This document shows positions 20,068 through 30,539 of a DNA stretch of 64,000 bases, one piece after another (the first letter of the stretch is position 1; each line of letters starts with the position of its first letter). This stretch comes from Cryptolaemus montrouzieri (lineage: Eukaryota > Arthropoda > Insecta > Coleoptera > Coccinellidae): contig JABFTP020000185.1 in assembly GCA_013387265.2 (NCBI GenBank), forward strand, positions 137,678,847 through 137,742,846, in the 5' to 3' direction. Both the position numbers and the translations under genes were made by a program. A model generated the notes under the pieces. That model had not been told where the DNA came from, did no database searches, and was given only the letters and a program-made list of their open reading frames with translations.

Positions 20068-20533
20068 ATGAACTATTATTGCAGAGCATTGCAAATTTCA
20101 ATTAACTATATTCCTAATATTCGCATCAAGATATGTAACAGATTACACAGTAATAATATTTACACCATCAGCACTAATAAAATGAATTTGGGTTTGTTGT
20201 TAGTTAATAATAAAGATAAAACAAAATTATTGGATAGAAGCGGAGTATATAAAATACACTGCAGTGAATGTGAGACATTCTATATAGGCCACACCGGAAG
20301 AAGTACCGAGAAGAGAATTGAAGAATATAAAATATCTTTTTTCCAAAATGAAAATTCTACGGGTCCTCGGACAACTGCATCAACAAGAATAATTTCATAG
20401 ATTTCGAGAATATTGAACTCATACATCCAGGTAATAAAGGAAAAAGGATGGACATCTTGGAGAATACAGCCAGTTGCAACGACAAACTAGACTTCAATTT
20501 ACCTCCTGTTGTGGATTCCGTTATACATAAGTG
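20068..20533 (+). pseudogene. PLE-D GIY-YIG endonuclease
   Basis: Open from 20068 to a stop at 20398: 'NYIPNIRIKICNRLHSNN', then 'TKLLDRSGVYKIHCSECETFYIGHTGRSTEKRIEEYK'. GVY...FYIGHTGR and R.EE are the endonuclease hallmarks, with Tyr replacing the usual His in the EH motif. After the stop the same frame continues 'ENIELIHPGNKGKRMDILENTASCNDKLDFNLPPVVDSV', the usual C-terminal end, with the conserved Glu helix as ILEN. Confidence 0.75.
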
Positions 20534-20563
20534 AAATCACTCATTTTGTATTGAATATTGTAT

Positions 20564-20606
20564 TACTCTTGATAATGGGCTAACAACCCGAAAGATATGT
20601 CGAGTA
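20564..20606 (+). ncRNA. Hammerhead-like relic with altered core (PLE-D)
   Basis: Stem I UACUC/GAGUA; core UUGAUAA in place of CUGANGA; extra U; stem II GGG/CCC with loop CUAACAA; GAAA; then GAUAUGUC before the stem I 3' strand. Core positions 3 and 8 are U and A rather than C and G. Confidence 0.45.
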
Positions 20607-20640
20607 TTTTAATAAATATTGGTGAAACCTTTGTCAAGTG

Positions 20641-21394
20641 ATAAACCAATCATTTAAAACTATTCAATAAGAAAATGGTGATTAAATACGCACTTGCATT
20701 CTATTCAAAAAAGCGTTTGTACAATATTAAAACAGTTCTCAGCTAACTTTAATAGCAACCTAGATAATGGCATATGCCAAAATTCCGGAAAATTGAAAAA
20801 TTTGGAAGAGGTCGTAAGCGGAAAAAGATATCTGCAATCTCTTCAAACCAATAATTTATCCTCGGAAGCGAAGGGGGTCATTTTTCTCAATTCGAGAGAT
20901 AAAGCTGCAGATAATTAATAATCACTTATCTTAAACAATTATTGCTTCGGATGTAATTATGATAACGAACTTCATTTTGTTTACATCTAGAAAAGTGGCA
21001 GAATAACAAGGAGTAAAAATTTCAAAGAAACATTAAAAATGTTCACCTTTTGTTTGCATTGTCGAAAGTTAATTCAACGGCGTTCGTAATTTGCATAAAA
21101 TTATTTGTAGCCAAACAATTCGAATGAGCTTTTTACTGCCGTTTAAAATGAAAAACGCTTCAATGAAAAATCGTTGAAAATACTTTTCACTTCTCCGTAA
21201 CGAATTGTTGTAGCAGCCTGACTTTCAGAGATGTATGGAACGCTGTCATATGCAAATATTCTGAGTATTCATTTTATTCCAGAACTTTTCAGGCGATGTA
21301 TAAAAAATAACAACGATAGCTCTAAATAGGGGTAGTGGTTCCTCGTAGAATTATTGAATTTTTCTTTTTTCAAAAAGGGGTCTCTGAGAAAGAA
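20641..21394. other. Unassigned spacer
   Basis: No gene recognised. One 74-codon open stretch (20694-20918) has no familiar motif. Confidence 0.4.
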
Positions 21395-21725
21395 AATAAC
21401 TAAGACATTAGATATGTCTACTTTGATCTCAATAAAATCAGGAAAACAGAATTTTTAATTTTGAACCCCTGAAATCTCACTTCTTCAAGGATTTGAATTG
21501 ATGTGATATTTGATTATTGTGATGTTATATTTGAGTATTCAATATAATTAATATAAGATGTAAAAAAGGGCATTAAGCCGTTGACTTCGAGGAAAACAGA
21601 ATTTCTCCAAATTTGAATACTTTGTATCTCGACTCTCTAAATCAATCGAAATAAAATGATGCCTATCATATTTGAGTAATTAATATCACTGATATTCGAT
21701 GAGAGAAAGGGTGTGAAAATGTTTT
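21395..21725 (+). repeat. Diverged ~140-bp tandem repeat, left block
   Basis: Units share TTTGAGTATT.AATA, GATGA..AAAGGGTGTGAA, GAGGAAAACAGAATTT and a TGAACACCC-like box. Anchors (tttgag) fall at 21530 and 21671. The same repeat continues at 23490-24130. Confidence 0.7.
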
Positions 21726-21889
21726 ATTTTTTCTTTTTTCATGCGCGCTTCCCAGGAATAAGCGAACGAATTGAGGTGTCGGTTTACTAGTTCCTTGAAG
21801 AGGGCCGAATTGTAGGATCTTGGGAAAATGTTGGAATTAAGCAATTTCCACAGCTCCCGGCCCTAAAAACGAAGGAATTTTTTTTTTGA

Positions 21890-22100
21890 ATTTGGGAGGC
21901 TTTTACTTGGTAAAATTCCATTATCAATAATAGAAAACAAGTACTGTGTTTCAAGGAATTTTACTTAATAATTGCGATTCGTATCGCGTTTCACTACACC
22001 GTAGCTTCGTCTGAAGAATCTACGGTGTAGTGAAACGCGTTACGAATCGCAATTATTAAGTAAAATTCCTTAAAACACAGTACTTGTTTTTTATTAGCGA
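21890..22100. repeat. Palindromic junction of two PLE-B terminal repeats
   Basis: 21890-22005 is a minus-strand PLE-B terminal repeat and 22006-22100 a plus-strand one, meeting inside the ribozyme core. Shared blocks include AACAAGTACTGTGTTT, GGAATTTTACTTAATAAT and CGTTTCACTACACCGTAG with their reverse complements. Confidence 0.88.
22006..22046 (+). ncRNA. Hammerhead-like motif at the PLE-B palindrome
   Basis: Stem I UUCGU/ACGAA; core CUGAAGA; stem II CUAC/GUAG with loop GGU; GAAA; C-G with GC loop; UU then ACGAA. The core is intact. The opposing minus half (about 21976-22005) lacks the CUGAAGA strand. Confidence 0.6.
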
Positions 22101-22104
22101 AGGA

Positions 22105-23470
22105 ATTCTCACATAGAGAGAGGTTCCAGGGGTCGTTGAATGTACTGCCATATGATGAGAGCTCCTTGCCAGCTTAGTGTTGCGGCAAAACATTAGTTTT
22201 CCCGGAACAGAGTCTATAAGCTTTTTGAGGTATCTTCCCTGCCTGTAAAACAGAGAACTCGTCTTCTAAAAGCCAGCGATTATAGATCGTGGGTGATCTC
22301 CGGGTGGTCGATGAGGCACACAGCCCATTTTTGCAAACGCATCTAACCCAAACCCTTATTTCGCTAAGTATCGTTTGGCGCTGAAAAAACTAAGCTTAAC
22401 TGATTCCGACTCAGCTATTTCTGATACATGTTCATGCTAGGAAAACTAGGAGGTGACCGTTATTTTTGAGAAAGTGCATCGAATCTTTGGATTCAATCTG
22501 TTGGCCTTGCATTATTAGAGGAAGTTCTCCAGAGGGAATCTATCTAGAAAACGTAGTTGCTTGCGTCTTGCTCGCATTGAAGCTCACCAGGTTCAACTAA
22601 CCCCACTCAGATATCCTCTTTAAGTCAGAGTTCAAGTTATTAATTTGTTGACATCCCTGTCGCTGAGATTCCGCAGCTGTAATCGACCGCAGACTACTGA
22701 AAGACGAAACCAGGGTACAATCGTCTGCAAAACCGAAGATCTCGTTCTCTGTATATGATAGAAGATTGTTAATCTGCAACAGAAACATCATGTGATACAA
22801 ATTTCTGGTGTTTTATATATGAAGATAAAAATCCGAATCTAAGGCAAATCGCCCTTCAACTGACGGCAATGTTTGGGTCAACTTATTTGTGCGAGTCTAC
22901 ATTTTCTGAAATGAAGATAATTAGGTCAAAATATCGCAATTGACTAACTGATCATATGTCATCATGCTTGCATTAGAAACAGGGTTGGCAAAAGAAGGGA
23001 TCCCTGAGGTACTCCTGCTTGAAACTAGAAATAATCAAATGTTATACCGTCGGCCACAACTTGTATTGATGTATTTGGAAGAAAGCTACTTATCCAACTC
23101 CGCAATTTTTCGGGAAGCTCATATGCAGCAATTTTATTCAACAAGGCTGCATGCCAAACCCTATTGAAGGCTTTGGAGATGTCGAGGGCTATGGCTCTAG
23201 ATTTCCCATGCTTTTCCATCGTTGATGTACAAATATGAGTGACTTAGGCAAGCAGATCTCCTGTCGATCCTTGCCTGCGAAAACCATACTGACGGTCGTT
23301 AATAATTCCCTGCAACTCAAGATATTCGATGAGTTCATCATTCATGACTCTTTCCATCACTTTGCACATAATGGAAAGAAGTGCAACCGGGCAGTAGTTT
23401 TGGGGTAAGGACTTTTTTTCTTTCTTCGGAATCGGTTCAATTATCCCTATTTTCTAGCTGCTCTGTTCAT
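22105..23470 (-). mobile_element. LINE, RT portion (interrupted by hAT fragment)
   Basis: Non-LTR reverse transcriptase, minus strand. Reading 23470 to 22105: 'IPKKEKKSL', 'VALLSIMCKVMERVMNDELIEYLEL' and 'NDRQYGFRRQ'; then 'KSRAIALDISKAFNRVWHAALLNKIAAYELPEKLRSWISSF'; 'AGVPQGSLLLPTLFL' (22980-23020); after a 190-bp insertion 'LLSYTENEIFGFADDCTLVSSFS' (FADD catalytic motif, about 22700-22760); and a C-terminal 'WAVCLIDHPEITHDL' near 22300. Stops and frameshifts are present. A second copy of the same family lies at 39111-40354. Confidence 0.82.
22788..22976 (+). mobile_element. hAT fragment inserted in the LINE RT
   Basis: Encodes 'NLRQIALQLTAMFGSTYLCESTFSEMKIIRSKYRN', then a stop and 'LTDHMSSCLH': the C-terminal dimerisation block of the GTF2IRD2/ZBED5-like hAT family seen at 24923-29163 and 36634-37112. 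The LINE coding sequence resumes exactly after it, and AGAAACA occurs on both sides (within 22776-22788 and 22976-22984), as would a target duplication. No hAT terminal repeat was seen on this piece. Confidence 0.75.
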
Positions 23471-23489
23471 GAAAAACATTGTTTCCCTA

Positions 23490-24130
23490 TCTTGTATACC
23501 CTGCCTACAATATTTGAGTATTTAATAAAATCATTTTTGATGAAAGAAAGGGTTTTGAATAGTTGTCTTCAAGAAAACAAGAAAAACAGAATTTCCATAA
23601 TTTTCAATGACCTGTATCTCGGTTTTTGGAGGAATAAAGTAATATGATGTTAGTCATATTTGTGTATTTAATAAATTCAGTATATGATGAAGGAAATTGT
23701 GTTGAATTATTGTCTTTGAGGTGAGCAGAATTTTCAATTTTGAACGGCCCGTCCCGTACATCAGTTTTCGAATAAATCGAATTAGTGTGATGCTTGCTTT
23801 ATTTGAGTTTTTAATAAAGTAATGTTTGTTGAAAGAAATGGTGTGGAATTTTCGTCGTCGAGGAGAACAGTTCCTCAATTTCTAACATCCTCTACCTCAG
23901 CTTTCGAATTAATCAAATTACTTTGATGCGTGTCATATTTGAGTATCAAATAATACAAATTTTTGATGAAAAAAAGCATGTGAATTTGTTGACTTCAGGG
24001 AAAATAAAATTTCTTTATATTTGAACACCCCTTATCTCGGCTTTTGATAGATTTGAAGTAAAGTGATGCCTTCAATATTTGAGTATTTAATAAACTTATT
24101 TTTTAATGAAAAATTGGGTGATTATTGAAA
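23490..24130 (+). repeat. Diverged ~140-bp tandem repeat, right block
   Basis: About four and a half units; anchors (tttgag or tttgtg) at 23513, 23659, 23802, 23938 and 24078, a spacing of 136-146 bp. It continues the block at 21395-21725, from which insertions separate it. Confidence 0.78.
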
Positions 24131-24922
24131 AACTGAAGCTCCTGACCAATCAATCAAGTTATATCAAATATCTACCAAGTGGTCAGGATAGGACATAATA
24201 TCCATAGATTCATAAGCAATCATATTCAAGAATGAAGGAAACTTAGAATTGTCCTGAAAATTAATGTTTGTGAAACACCTTCTGAGTTGAGTTTATAACA
24301 CTAAGTATGATCGAAGAATTGTGTCGTCTTTCCAATGAAGCAGAATAATAGTTTAAACTATTCGTCAAAACAATTACTTATATAGTGTGCACTTTTAAGT
24401 GCTTCCTGCTCTACTCACTCAGGTCTGCATATCCTCTATAAGAATTCGCGAAGCCAACCAGGATTAAACTGTTAGTTTCGTGTTTTTTCATATGTTATCC
24501 GAAATGCTAGATGTTAATCATTTAATTCTTTCACTTCCTATTATCCTAGTTTTATTATTATGCCTTATACGATTGAGGAAATGATAAACATAATTTATCG
24601 TTCACAACAAATATAGAATGAGCGTTATTTCGTACCTGTACCACTAATGAGGGATATAACTTAGTTTCCTAGGAATCATATCCTTTTCTCTAGATAAGTG
24701 TATCCTGATAATCCGCTTTTTCTTACCTGTAACAAAAATACTTGTTAAAATATAATTTGTGTGAGATATTAGAGAGTATTTACCCAGAATCAGAATTTTA
24801 TTTTGAAATCAAAGAAAATTGAATGCTGTCATAATGAAGTTCAAAGTTTTCCTGAACATCACAATCAAATACTTTCTGTGAAGTTTTAGACCACCTTGAA
24901 GTCTTCTACAAATGCAATAAAG
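24131..24922. other. Unassigned spacer
   Basis: No coding similarity recognised between the tandem repeat and the hAT 5' end. Confidence 0.4.
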
Positions 24923-25241
24923 CAATGGTGCTCAAACTGTCGATCACGAGTACTTTTTGAGTAGATCTCGAGAAGAAAAAGATTTTAAATAAGTAAGTAA
25001 CTACACTACAAAATTTTATTACGTAATAAAATAACACTCTTATAGCGGTGAAAGGCGGCTTAATCAAAGGAACGCGCGGTACATATCAAAGAAATGCGGC
25101 GTGTTTTATTCTTTCCGCTTCTCTGGAAGACTTTCGTTCACGCCGATATAAATGTTGCGCCTGCAGGAATTGTTGTCATTCTGAATTGTAACTTGAATGC
25201 AATAATATGTCGAAACGAAGTTAAGTATTGAATAGTACAAA

Positions 25242-25396
25242 ATGAGTGTAGCAAAAAAATCTAAAACGTATCGTTTGAATAATGATTAGGAGGAAGAATT
25301 TTTCTTTTGTATGGTGGAGGATAAGTGCATTTGTCTTATTTGTCGTGCCTCAGTTGCAATACCCAAGTGTGGTAACTTAAGGCATCATAAAACGGT
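25242..25396 (+). pseudogene. hAT transposase N-terminus (BED-like finger)
   Basis: Starts MSVAKKSKTYRLNND, then a stop, then 'EEEFFFCMVEDKCICLICRASVAIPKCGNLRHHKT'. The C..C with downstream R-H-H fits the zinc finger of ZBED5/GTF2IRD2-like hAT proteins ('FFF...CLIC...V...GN..RH'). It breaks at the LINE junction right after HHKT. Confidence 0.78.
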
Positions 25397-25598
25397 GATT
25401 TATTCATTTATTTAAGTACAATATAAGGAATGCCGAAGCCAAAATGACATTCACTAGATGAATATTAGTTACATAGAATCTAGTATTATAAAAAAAAGTA
25501 TTATATAAGACATTAATAGAGAGTTGTATTCACAGAAAGAATGAAAAGAGAAATACAAAATGAATATTACAAAAATGAACGATAGAATGAATTTGATG

Positions 25599-27519
25599 TT
25601 AGTCAGTAAAGAGCAAGCATAATGTTCTCTTCAAAGAGGCCAATGTGACCCCAAACAAATTGATACTCCTATGCGTGTTGCAGACACGTAGCATCCTATC
25701 GATAGGGGAGTTCTGTGCACTATTAGTTTTTCTAAAAGTTATAGAGAAGAGGTCGTGGTGCCTCAAAGATTTCATAGGAACATTAAAAGTGACCATGTGC
25801 ATGATCTTAGGTACCTGAAGTACGCAGTTCAATATTTTTAACAAAACCAAAATATCAGATATACTTCTACGATTTTCAAGTGACAATAAATTTACATATT
25901 TACGGGCTGGAGCGTAGTCGTGATTCAGGATAACAAAGTTAGTTTTGAAGCATATGAACCGTATGAATCTATTCTGAATGCGTTCAAGTCGGTTGGAATA
26001 ACAATTATAACGAGGGTTCCAAATACATGAGGCAAAATTTAGTTTACTGTAGATGTAAGCATAATACAAAGTGATGAGTGATTTTACATCTTTGAATTCC
26101 TTAATTTTTTCTGAAAATATAACCCATCATTCGACTTGAACTATTAGCTATGCGATCTATGTGTGCATCGAAGAGCAACTTCGAATCGAAAGTGACACCC
26201 AGATCAAAGGCCGTGGACACACGTCGCAACAATGAATTTCCAAATGAGTACTGAAAAGTGATGGGGGAATGGTTTCTAGTAAAAGTTGTCTTGAAACATT
26301 TATTTAAATTCAAAAATAATTGATTTTCTCTACAGTACTCAACAAAGTTGTTCAAATCTAGTTGAAGATCAAGGCAGTCCCTCAGGCATCTGATAGATCT
26401 AAAAACTTTGAGATTGTTTGCATAGAGCAAGAATCTGGAATGCCGGAAACATTTATTCATGTCATTTATATAAATTAAGAAAAGGGGAGGACCGAGATGA
26501 GTTCCCTGCGGTACCCCAGAAGTACTAATGAAAGACTCAGATTTAAAACCATTTAAACTAACGAAATGTGATCTATTCAGTAGATACGATTGGATCCACT
26601 CAAGCAACCCACCACTTACACCTGCTTCGGCTAGTCTAAAAATGAGAATATCGAAACTTATTTTGTCGAAGGCTTTAGAAAAATCTGTGTAATTAGCATC
26701 AGTCTGAATTTGAGAATCCATTGCACTCTGCAGGTACTCACTATAAACGATCAAATTAGTTTCCAGAGTCCTACCCTTAAAAAATCCGTGCTGTTGTGGT
26801 ATAATGAAATTTTTCACATGAGAGAAAATATACTTATGAATTATACGTTCAAATACTTTAACAATGATCGAAAGCTTGTTAATAAGTCTATAATTAGAAA
26901 TATCATTTTTATCTCCACTTTTGAAACTTGGGACAATGGCGGACTCCTTCCACTTCTTTTGGAAATACACCATTAATCAGAGACTGATTGAACAAAATAT
27001 GCAGTGGTTCACTTAATTTTTGAGCGCAATTTTTGAGAAAATTTGGTGGAATGCTGTCTGGACGTGAACCCTCCGACACGTCAAGGGATAAGAGAACCTC
27101 TCGAACCTCTTCCTCTTCTATGTGAATATTTGATAGTACATCATTATTGCAGTTTTTAACAGTTACACTACGACTACGCTGCTCACTTACACAAACATAT
27201 ACACTCTCAAAATAACGGGCAAAAAGATTGCATATCTCTTTTCCATCTGATGAAGAAATATCCCCATATCTCATTTCATTAGGTAGTTCAGAGCCACATA
27301 TTTCCAGAATGATTTGCTGTTCGTTGGCAGTTCCCGCTCAATGTTAGAGGTGAATTTATTCAAATTAAGTTCAATCAGTTCCTTCGAATCAGCACGAAGC
27401 TGTTTGAATATATTGAGATCATTGACATTTTTACTACTTTTCAATTTTTTATGAAATTTTTGGTTTTCTCCTATTGTAGCAATAGTTACTTTCGAAAAGA
27501 ATGGAATGAAGGAAAACAC
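25599..27519 (-). pseudogene. LINE linker, reverse transcriptase and C-terminal domain
   Basis: Linker 27519-27271 ('SKSFWKYVALNY'), pre-RT 27274-26909 ('DGKEICNLFARYFESVY', 'SEGSRPDSIPPNFLKNCAQKLSEPLHILFNQSL'), RT 26973-26101: 'WKESAIVPSFKSGDKNDISNYRLI', 'PQQHGFFKGRTLETNL', 'YTDFSKAFDKISFDIL' (first catalytic Asp), 'SGVPQGTHLGPPLFLIYIND', and 'FLLYANNLKVFRSI', where the expected YADD is YANN, so both Asp are lost. The C-terminal part 26069-25599 contains 'YSKLNFASCIWNP', typical of LINE thumb/tail regions. Catalytically dead. Confidence 0.85.
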
Positions 27520-27594
27520 TTAGTGACTTTTTTCTTAGGACCAACAGAACCGATTATGTCATTGATTCTCTCATAAAAAATATCCAGATTTTCA

Positions 27595-28465
27595 TCAATT
27601 CCCGTAGAGCTGCTGTTGAGCCTCCCAATTCACCAACGATAATGAAGCATTAACAGCTTCATAATTCGCATTTCTAAAATCGTAATAAAAATTTTGAATT
27701 TTCGAATTCGTCATCATCTTCTCTTCAGACAAGGTAACTATAAACTCCAGTGTGGTATGATGTGTGTCCTCGTTTACAAACGGATGAGCACTTTTAAGTA
27801 TATTCGAGACAATTCCTTCATTACACAAGACTAGGTCAAAAATTTTATCTTTACTATTCTTCACATGATTATATTGATTCAGTTCGACAAATGCAAGTGT
27901 ATCTAATATATTTGAATATTTATCTTCAATATTAGTAGGTATCAAGTAACTCTTATCAGAGCTCTTCCAATCAACCGAGGGACAATTAAAGTCACCACAC
28001 AACAAGAAATGGACATTTTATTTTAACTTTATTGCTCTCCAATTTAGTAGCGAACACATCACTTGCCACAGAATCCCCAGGGGGAAAATACACACAGCAA
28101 ATATATAACTTCGAACTATTCACATTCAGAGATACCCAGATATCCTCCGCGTCACTTCCGAAGCCATTCAAGAGCCGTGGGCCGAATTTGTTGCGAACGG
28201 CAATGAAAAGTCCACCACCATCCTTCTTAGAAGACACCGATGAATCTCGGTCGCGACGAAACACAGAATATTCACAATTATCGACCAATTCATTCTCGAA
28301 AACGGTATCTTTCAGAAATGATTCGGTAACACACATTACATCAGAAAAACCTGCCATTGAGCTCAACCTGAAGTTATTTAGTTTGGTGCGAAGTCCTCGT
28401 ACGTTCTGATAGTGAATATGTAAGGACATATCAGGTGAAAGAAAAACACGACGGTCTTTGAACAA
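27595..28465 (-). pseudogene. LINE endonuclease domain
   Basis: Begins 'LHIHYQNVRGLRTKLNNFRLSS' (the N/Q-N-V/I-R-G-L-R-T-K opening of LINE endonucleases), then 'DVMCVTESFLKD' (catalytic Glu), 'YSVFRRDRDSS..KKDGGGLFIAVRN', 'AEDIWVSL..NSSKLYICCVYFPPGD', and after a frame break at about 28000 'LCGDFNCPSVDWK' (GDFN, catalytic Asp/Asn), 'KIFDLVLCNEG' and 'HHTTLEF', where the usual SDH is THH. One frameshift at about 28000; otherwise open. Confidence 0.85.
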
Positions 28466-29163
28466 ATAGCGATATCTAAAGAAACAGAACTAACCATGTT
28501 CACAAGTCCAGCCGAACAATCAAAAGCTGCTACGATCGCGTCATTTAAAATATCTCATATATTAGCGAAACACAAGAAACCATTCGAAGATGGAACGGTT
28601 GTGAAGGAACCATTTATTGACTTTATTTGGAGATTTTAAAAATAAAACAAATCATTGCTGCTATTAGAGAACTTCAGTTAGCTCGTCCGACTGTCACAAG
28701 GCGTATTGAAGCCATGTGTCAGGACATGGCAGATAAACTAAAACATGATATCATGAAATGTACATACTTTTTTTTACAGTTCGACGAATCCACCGATATA
28801 ACAGACACTGCCCAGCTGTGTATTTTTATTTGGATGGTATTCAATGACATGTTGGCTAAGAAAGAATTTTTGACAATCACTCCACCGAAATGGAAGGTCC
28901 TTGGCGAAAATATATATGACGTATTTTTTCAAATTTGTAAAATACTAGAAGCTACCAATATATAACTTAGTGTGCATTACAACTGATGGAGCATCAGCAA
29001 TCACTGAAAACAAAAACGGTCTTGTGGCATTGTGTCGAGCTCATGAAGATTTCTCTTCATTTTTCACATTCCATTGCATTCTACATCAACAAATTTTGTG
29101 TTCAAAAGTTTTAAACACGGAAGCACTTGCAAATGACGAAGAGTCGAAATCGGTCGTGTATTA
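28466..29163 (+). pseudogene. hAT transposase, middle part
   Basis: Reads 'MFTSPAEQSKAATIASFKISHILAKHKKPFEDGTVVKEPFIDF', then in shifted frame 'IIAAIRELQLARPTVTRRIEAMCQDMADKLKHDI', 'CTYFFLQFDESTDITDTAQLCIFIWMVFND' (first catalytic Asp in F.LDESTD), a stop after 'ILEATNI', then 'CITTDGASAITENKNGLVALCRAHEDF' (second Asp) and 'FHCILHQQILCSKVL'. This is the order of the GTF2IRD2/ZBED5-like hAT core. It ends at 29161 without the dimerisation block. Confidence 0.85.
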
Positions 29164-30085
29164 ACAAATAAACGTGGAAATAATACAAAACTATTTTTTC
29201 TATTTCATATTTTTAAAGAAACTTTTTCCAACTGAATAAATTTCCTTAACACTTCTATCTAAGAAATGTGTATTCGCAAACTCAGACAGCCGCCATTTTA
29301 CGAGTTATATTGTATAATTGGGAATGCCAGTTTTGTTTCGAAATTTTTATATTTCTTATTTTTTTTCGGAAAATAAAGCGCTTTAGGAGATGTTTTTTTG
29401 GCAGTAGGTACTCAAAACTGAATAAGTAATCCGAAAAAATATTTTTAATGAAAGGTTACCATTTAGTGAGTCCATTTGATGATCATCTTCCGGTATTTTC
29501 GAAGGCGAAAAATCAAGTTGAATATTTTAGAATGTTAGTATATTATTCAATTTGCATTTTGGTTTTTGTTTTATTGAAATTTTTCAACAATTGTAGGACT
29601 TATAGACGTTTTTCATGGAACTTTCGATATAATAAGAAATTAGAACAATGCTCATTTATTGCAATGGTGTAACAATCAAAGTTCATTTGTAATCTATATT
29701 TATAGATTCTGGCATATTTCCTGAAAGTGCGCTCACTACGTACTTTCACGATATTGGCAAACTTTTTCATCATAGAAGTTCATCATTATACAGTATTGAG
29801 AACTTTTGATACGGGAAACTTGGTTGGCAATTTTCACATTCAATTTTTCCTAGCACGTTGTTTATAGCCCCGAAGAAAGATTTCGACAAGTAATCAAACT
29901 TTTGATAACTGTTCGATTCCTCTTTTTTTCTGAGGAAGTTTGTTCAATGAAATACTTTTTTAGATGACCATGACTGGATGTAATAATTCTGAAATTATCC
30001 CCAACAATAGAGATTGAACATTCTCACACTTCGAATACTTATTCTAAAACACTTGACTTTCTTTCTTCATGAATTTCCATTTAAT

Positions 30086-30091
<6 letters not shown>
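29164..30091. other. Unassigned region
   Basis: Contains one 74-codon open stretch (29448-29672) without recognisable motifs. No hAT right end seen. Confidence 0.4.

Positions 30092-30174
<83 letters not shown>
30092..30174. repeat. (AT)n microsatellite
   Basis: Uninterrupted AT dinucleotides for about 80 bp. Confidence 0.98.
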
Positions 30175-30178
<4 letters not shown>

Positions 30179-30539
30179 GTTACTCGAATACATCGAAGGA
30201 CATATCAAATACTCAAAAGAAAACTTACTGTTTGTACATGGGAAATGAAAATTTTAAATTTTAAGATAATGATAAATATAGGAATTCTCCAGAAAATAGT
30301 AAGTACATACACATTAAAATACAATTTTATCAAAAACGAGTAAATAGACAAATAGACGATTAGAGTAAATAGATAAATTATAGTTCAGTATAAAACAATA
30401 TTTATAATAATATAATGAGCACGTTGAATATCTTGAACTACGTAGATTGATTCTTTCAGGATTTATTTATTCAACTCTTTCAGAGTACAGTAGGCATCAT
30501 TTCCAAAGGTTAGGAGAGGCTGCCCCATCCGATTCCAGA

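Larger units (their letters stand above)
19640..20640 (+). mobile_element. Penelope-like element PLE-D (5'-truncated)
   Basis: A different PLE family from A and B, beginning within the RT palm beside the AT compound repeat and ending after a hammerhead-like relic. RT and GIY-YIG portions are in the normal order. Confidence 0.78.
25397..28465 (-). mobile_element. LINE inserted in hAT (near full ORF2)
   Basis: A single minus-strand non-LTR element with an apurinic-type endonuclease, linker, RT and C-terminal region in order over 3 kb. It interrupts the hAT reading sequence between the N-terminal finger and the 'SPAEQSKAATIASFKI' segment. I could not define the target-site duplication. It resembles jockey/CR1-group LINEs from motif style only. 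Confidence 0.82.
24923..29163 (+). mobile_element. hAT (GTF2IRD2/ZBED5-like) element, interrupted by a LINE
   Basis: The left end CAATGGTGCTCAAACT at 24923 resembles the common hAT terminus CAGTGGTTCTCAAACT. A leader follows, then an N-terminal BED-like coding fragment (25242-25396), a 3 kb minus-strand LINE, and the middle of the transposase (28466-29163). The C-terminal part and right terminal repeat were not found here. Related C-terminal pieces lie at 22788-22976 and 36634-37112. Confidence 0.78.

Noticed and set aside
26710..26976. Plus-strand open stretch within the LINE RT
   Set aside because: Shadow of the minus-strand RT frame.
29448..29672. 74-codon open stretch, possible host gene
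   Set aside because: No motif, no splice context that I can support, and flanking sequence is repeat debris.
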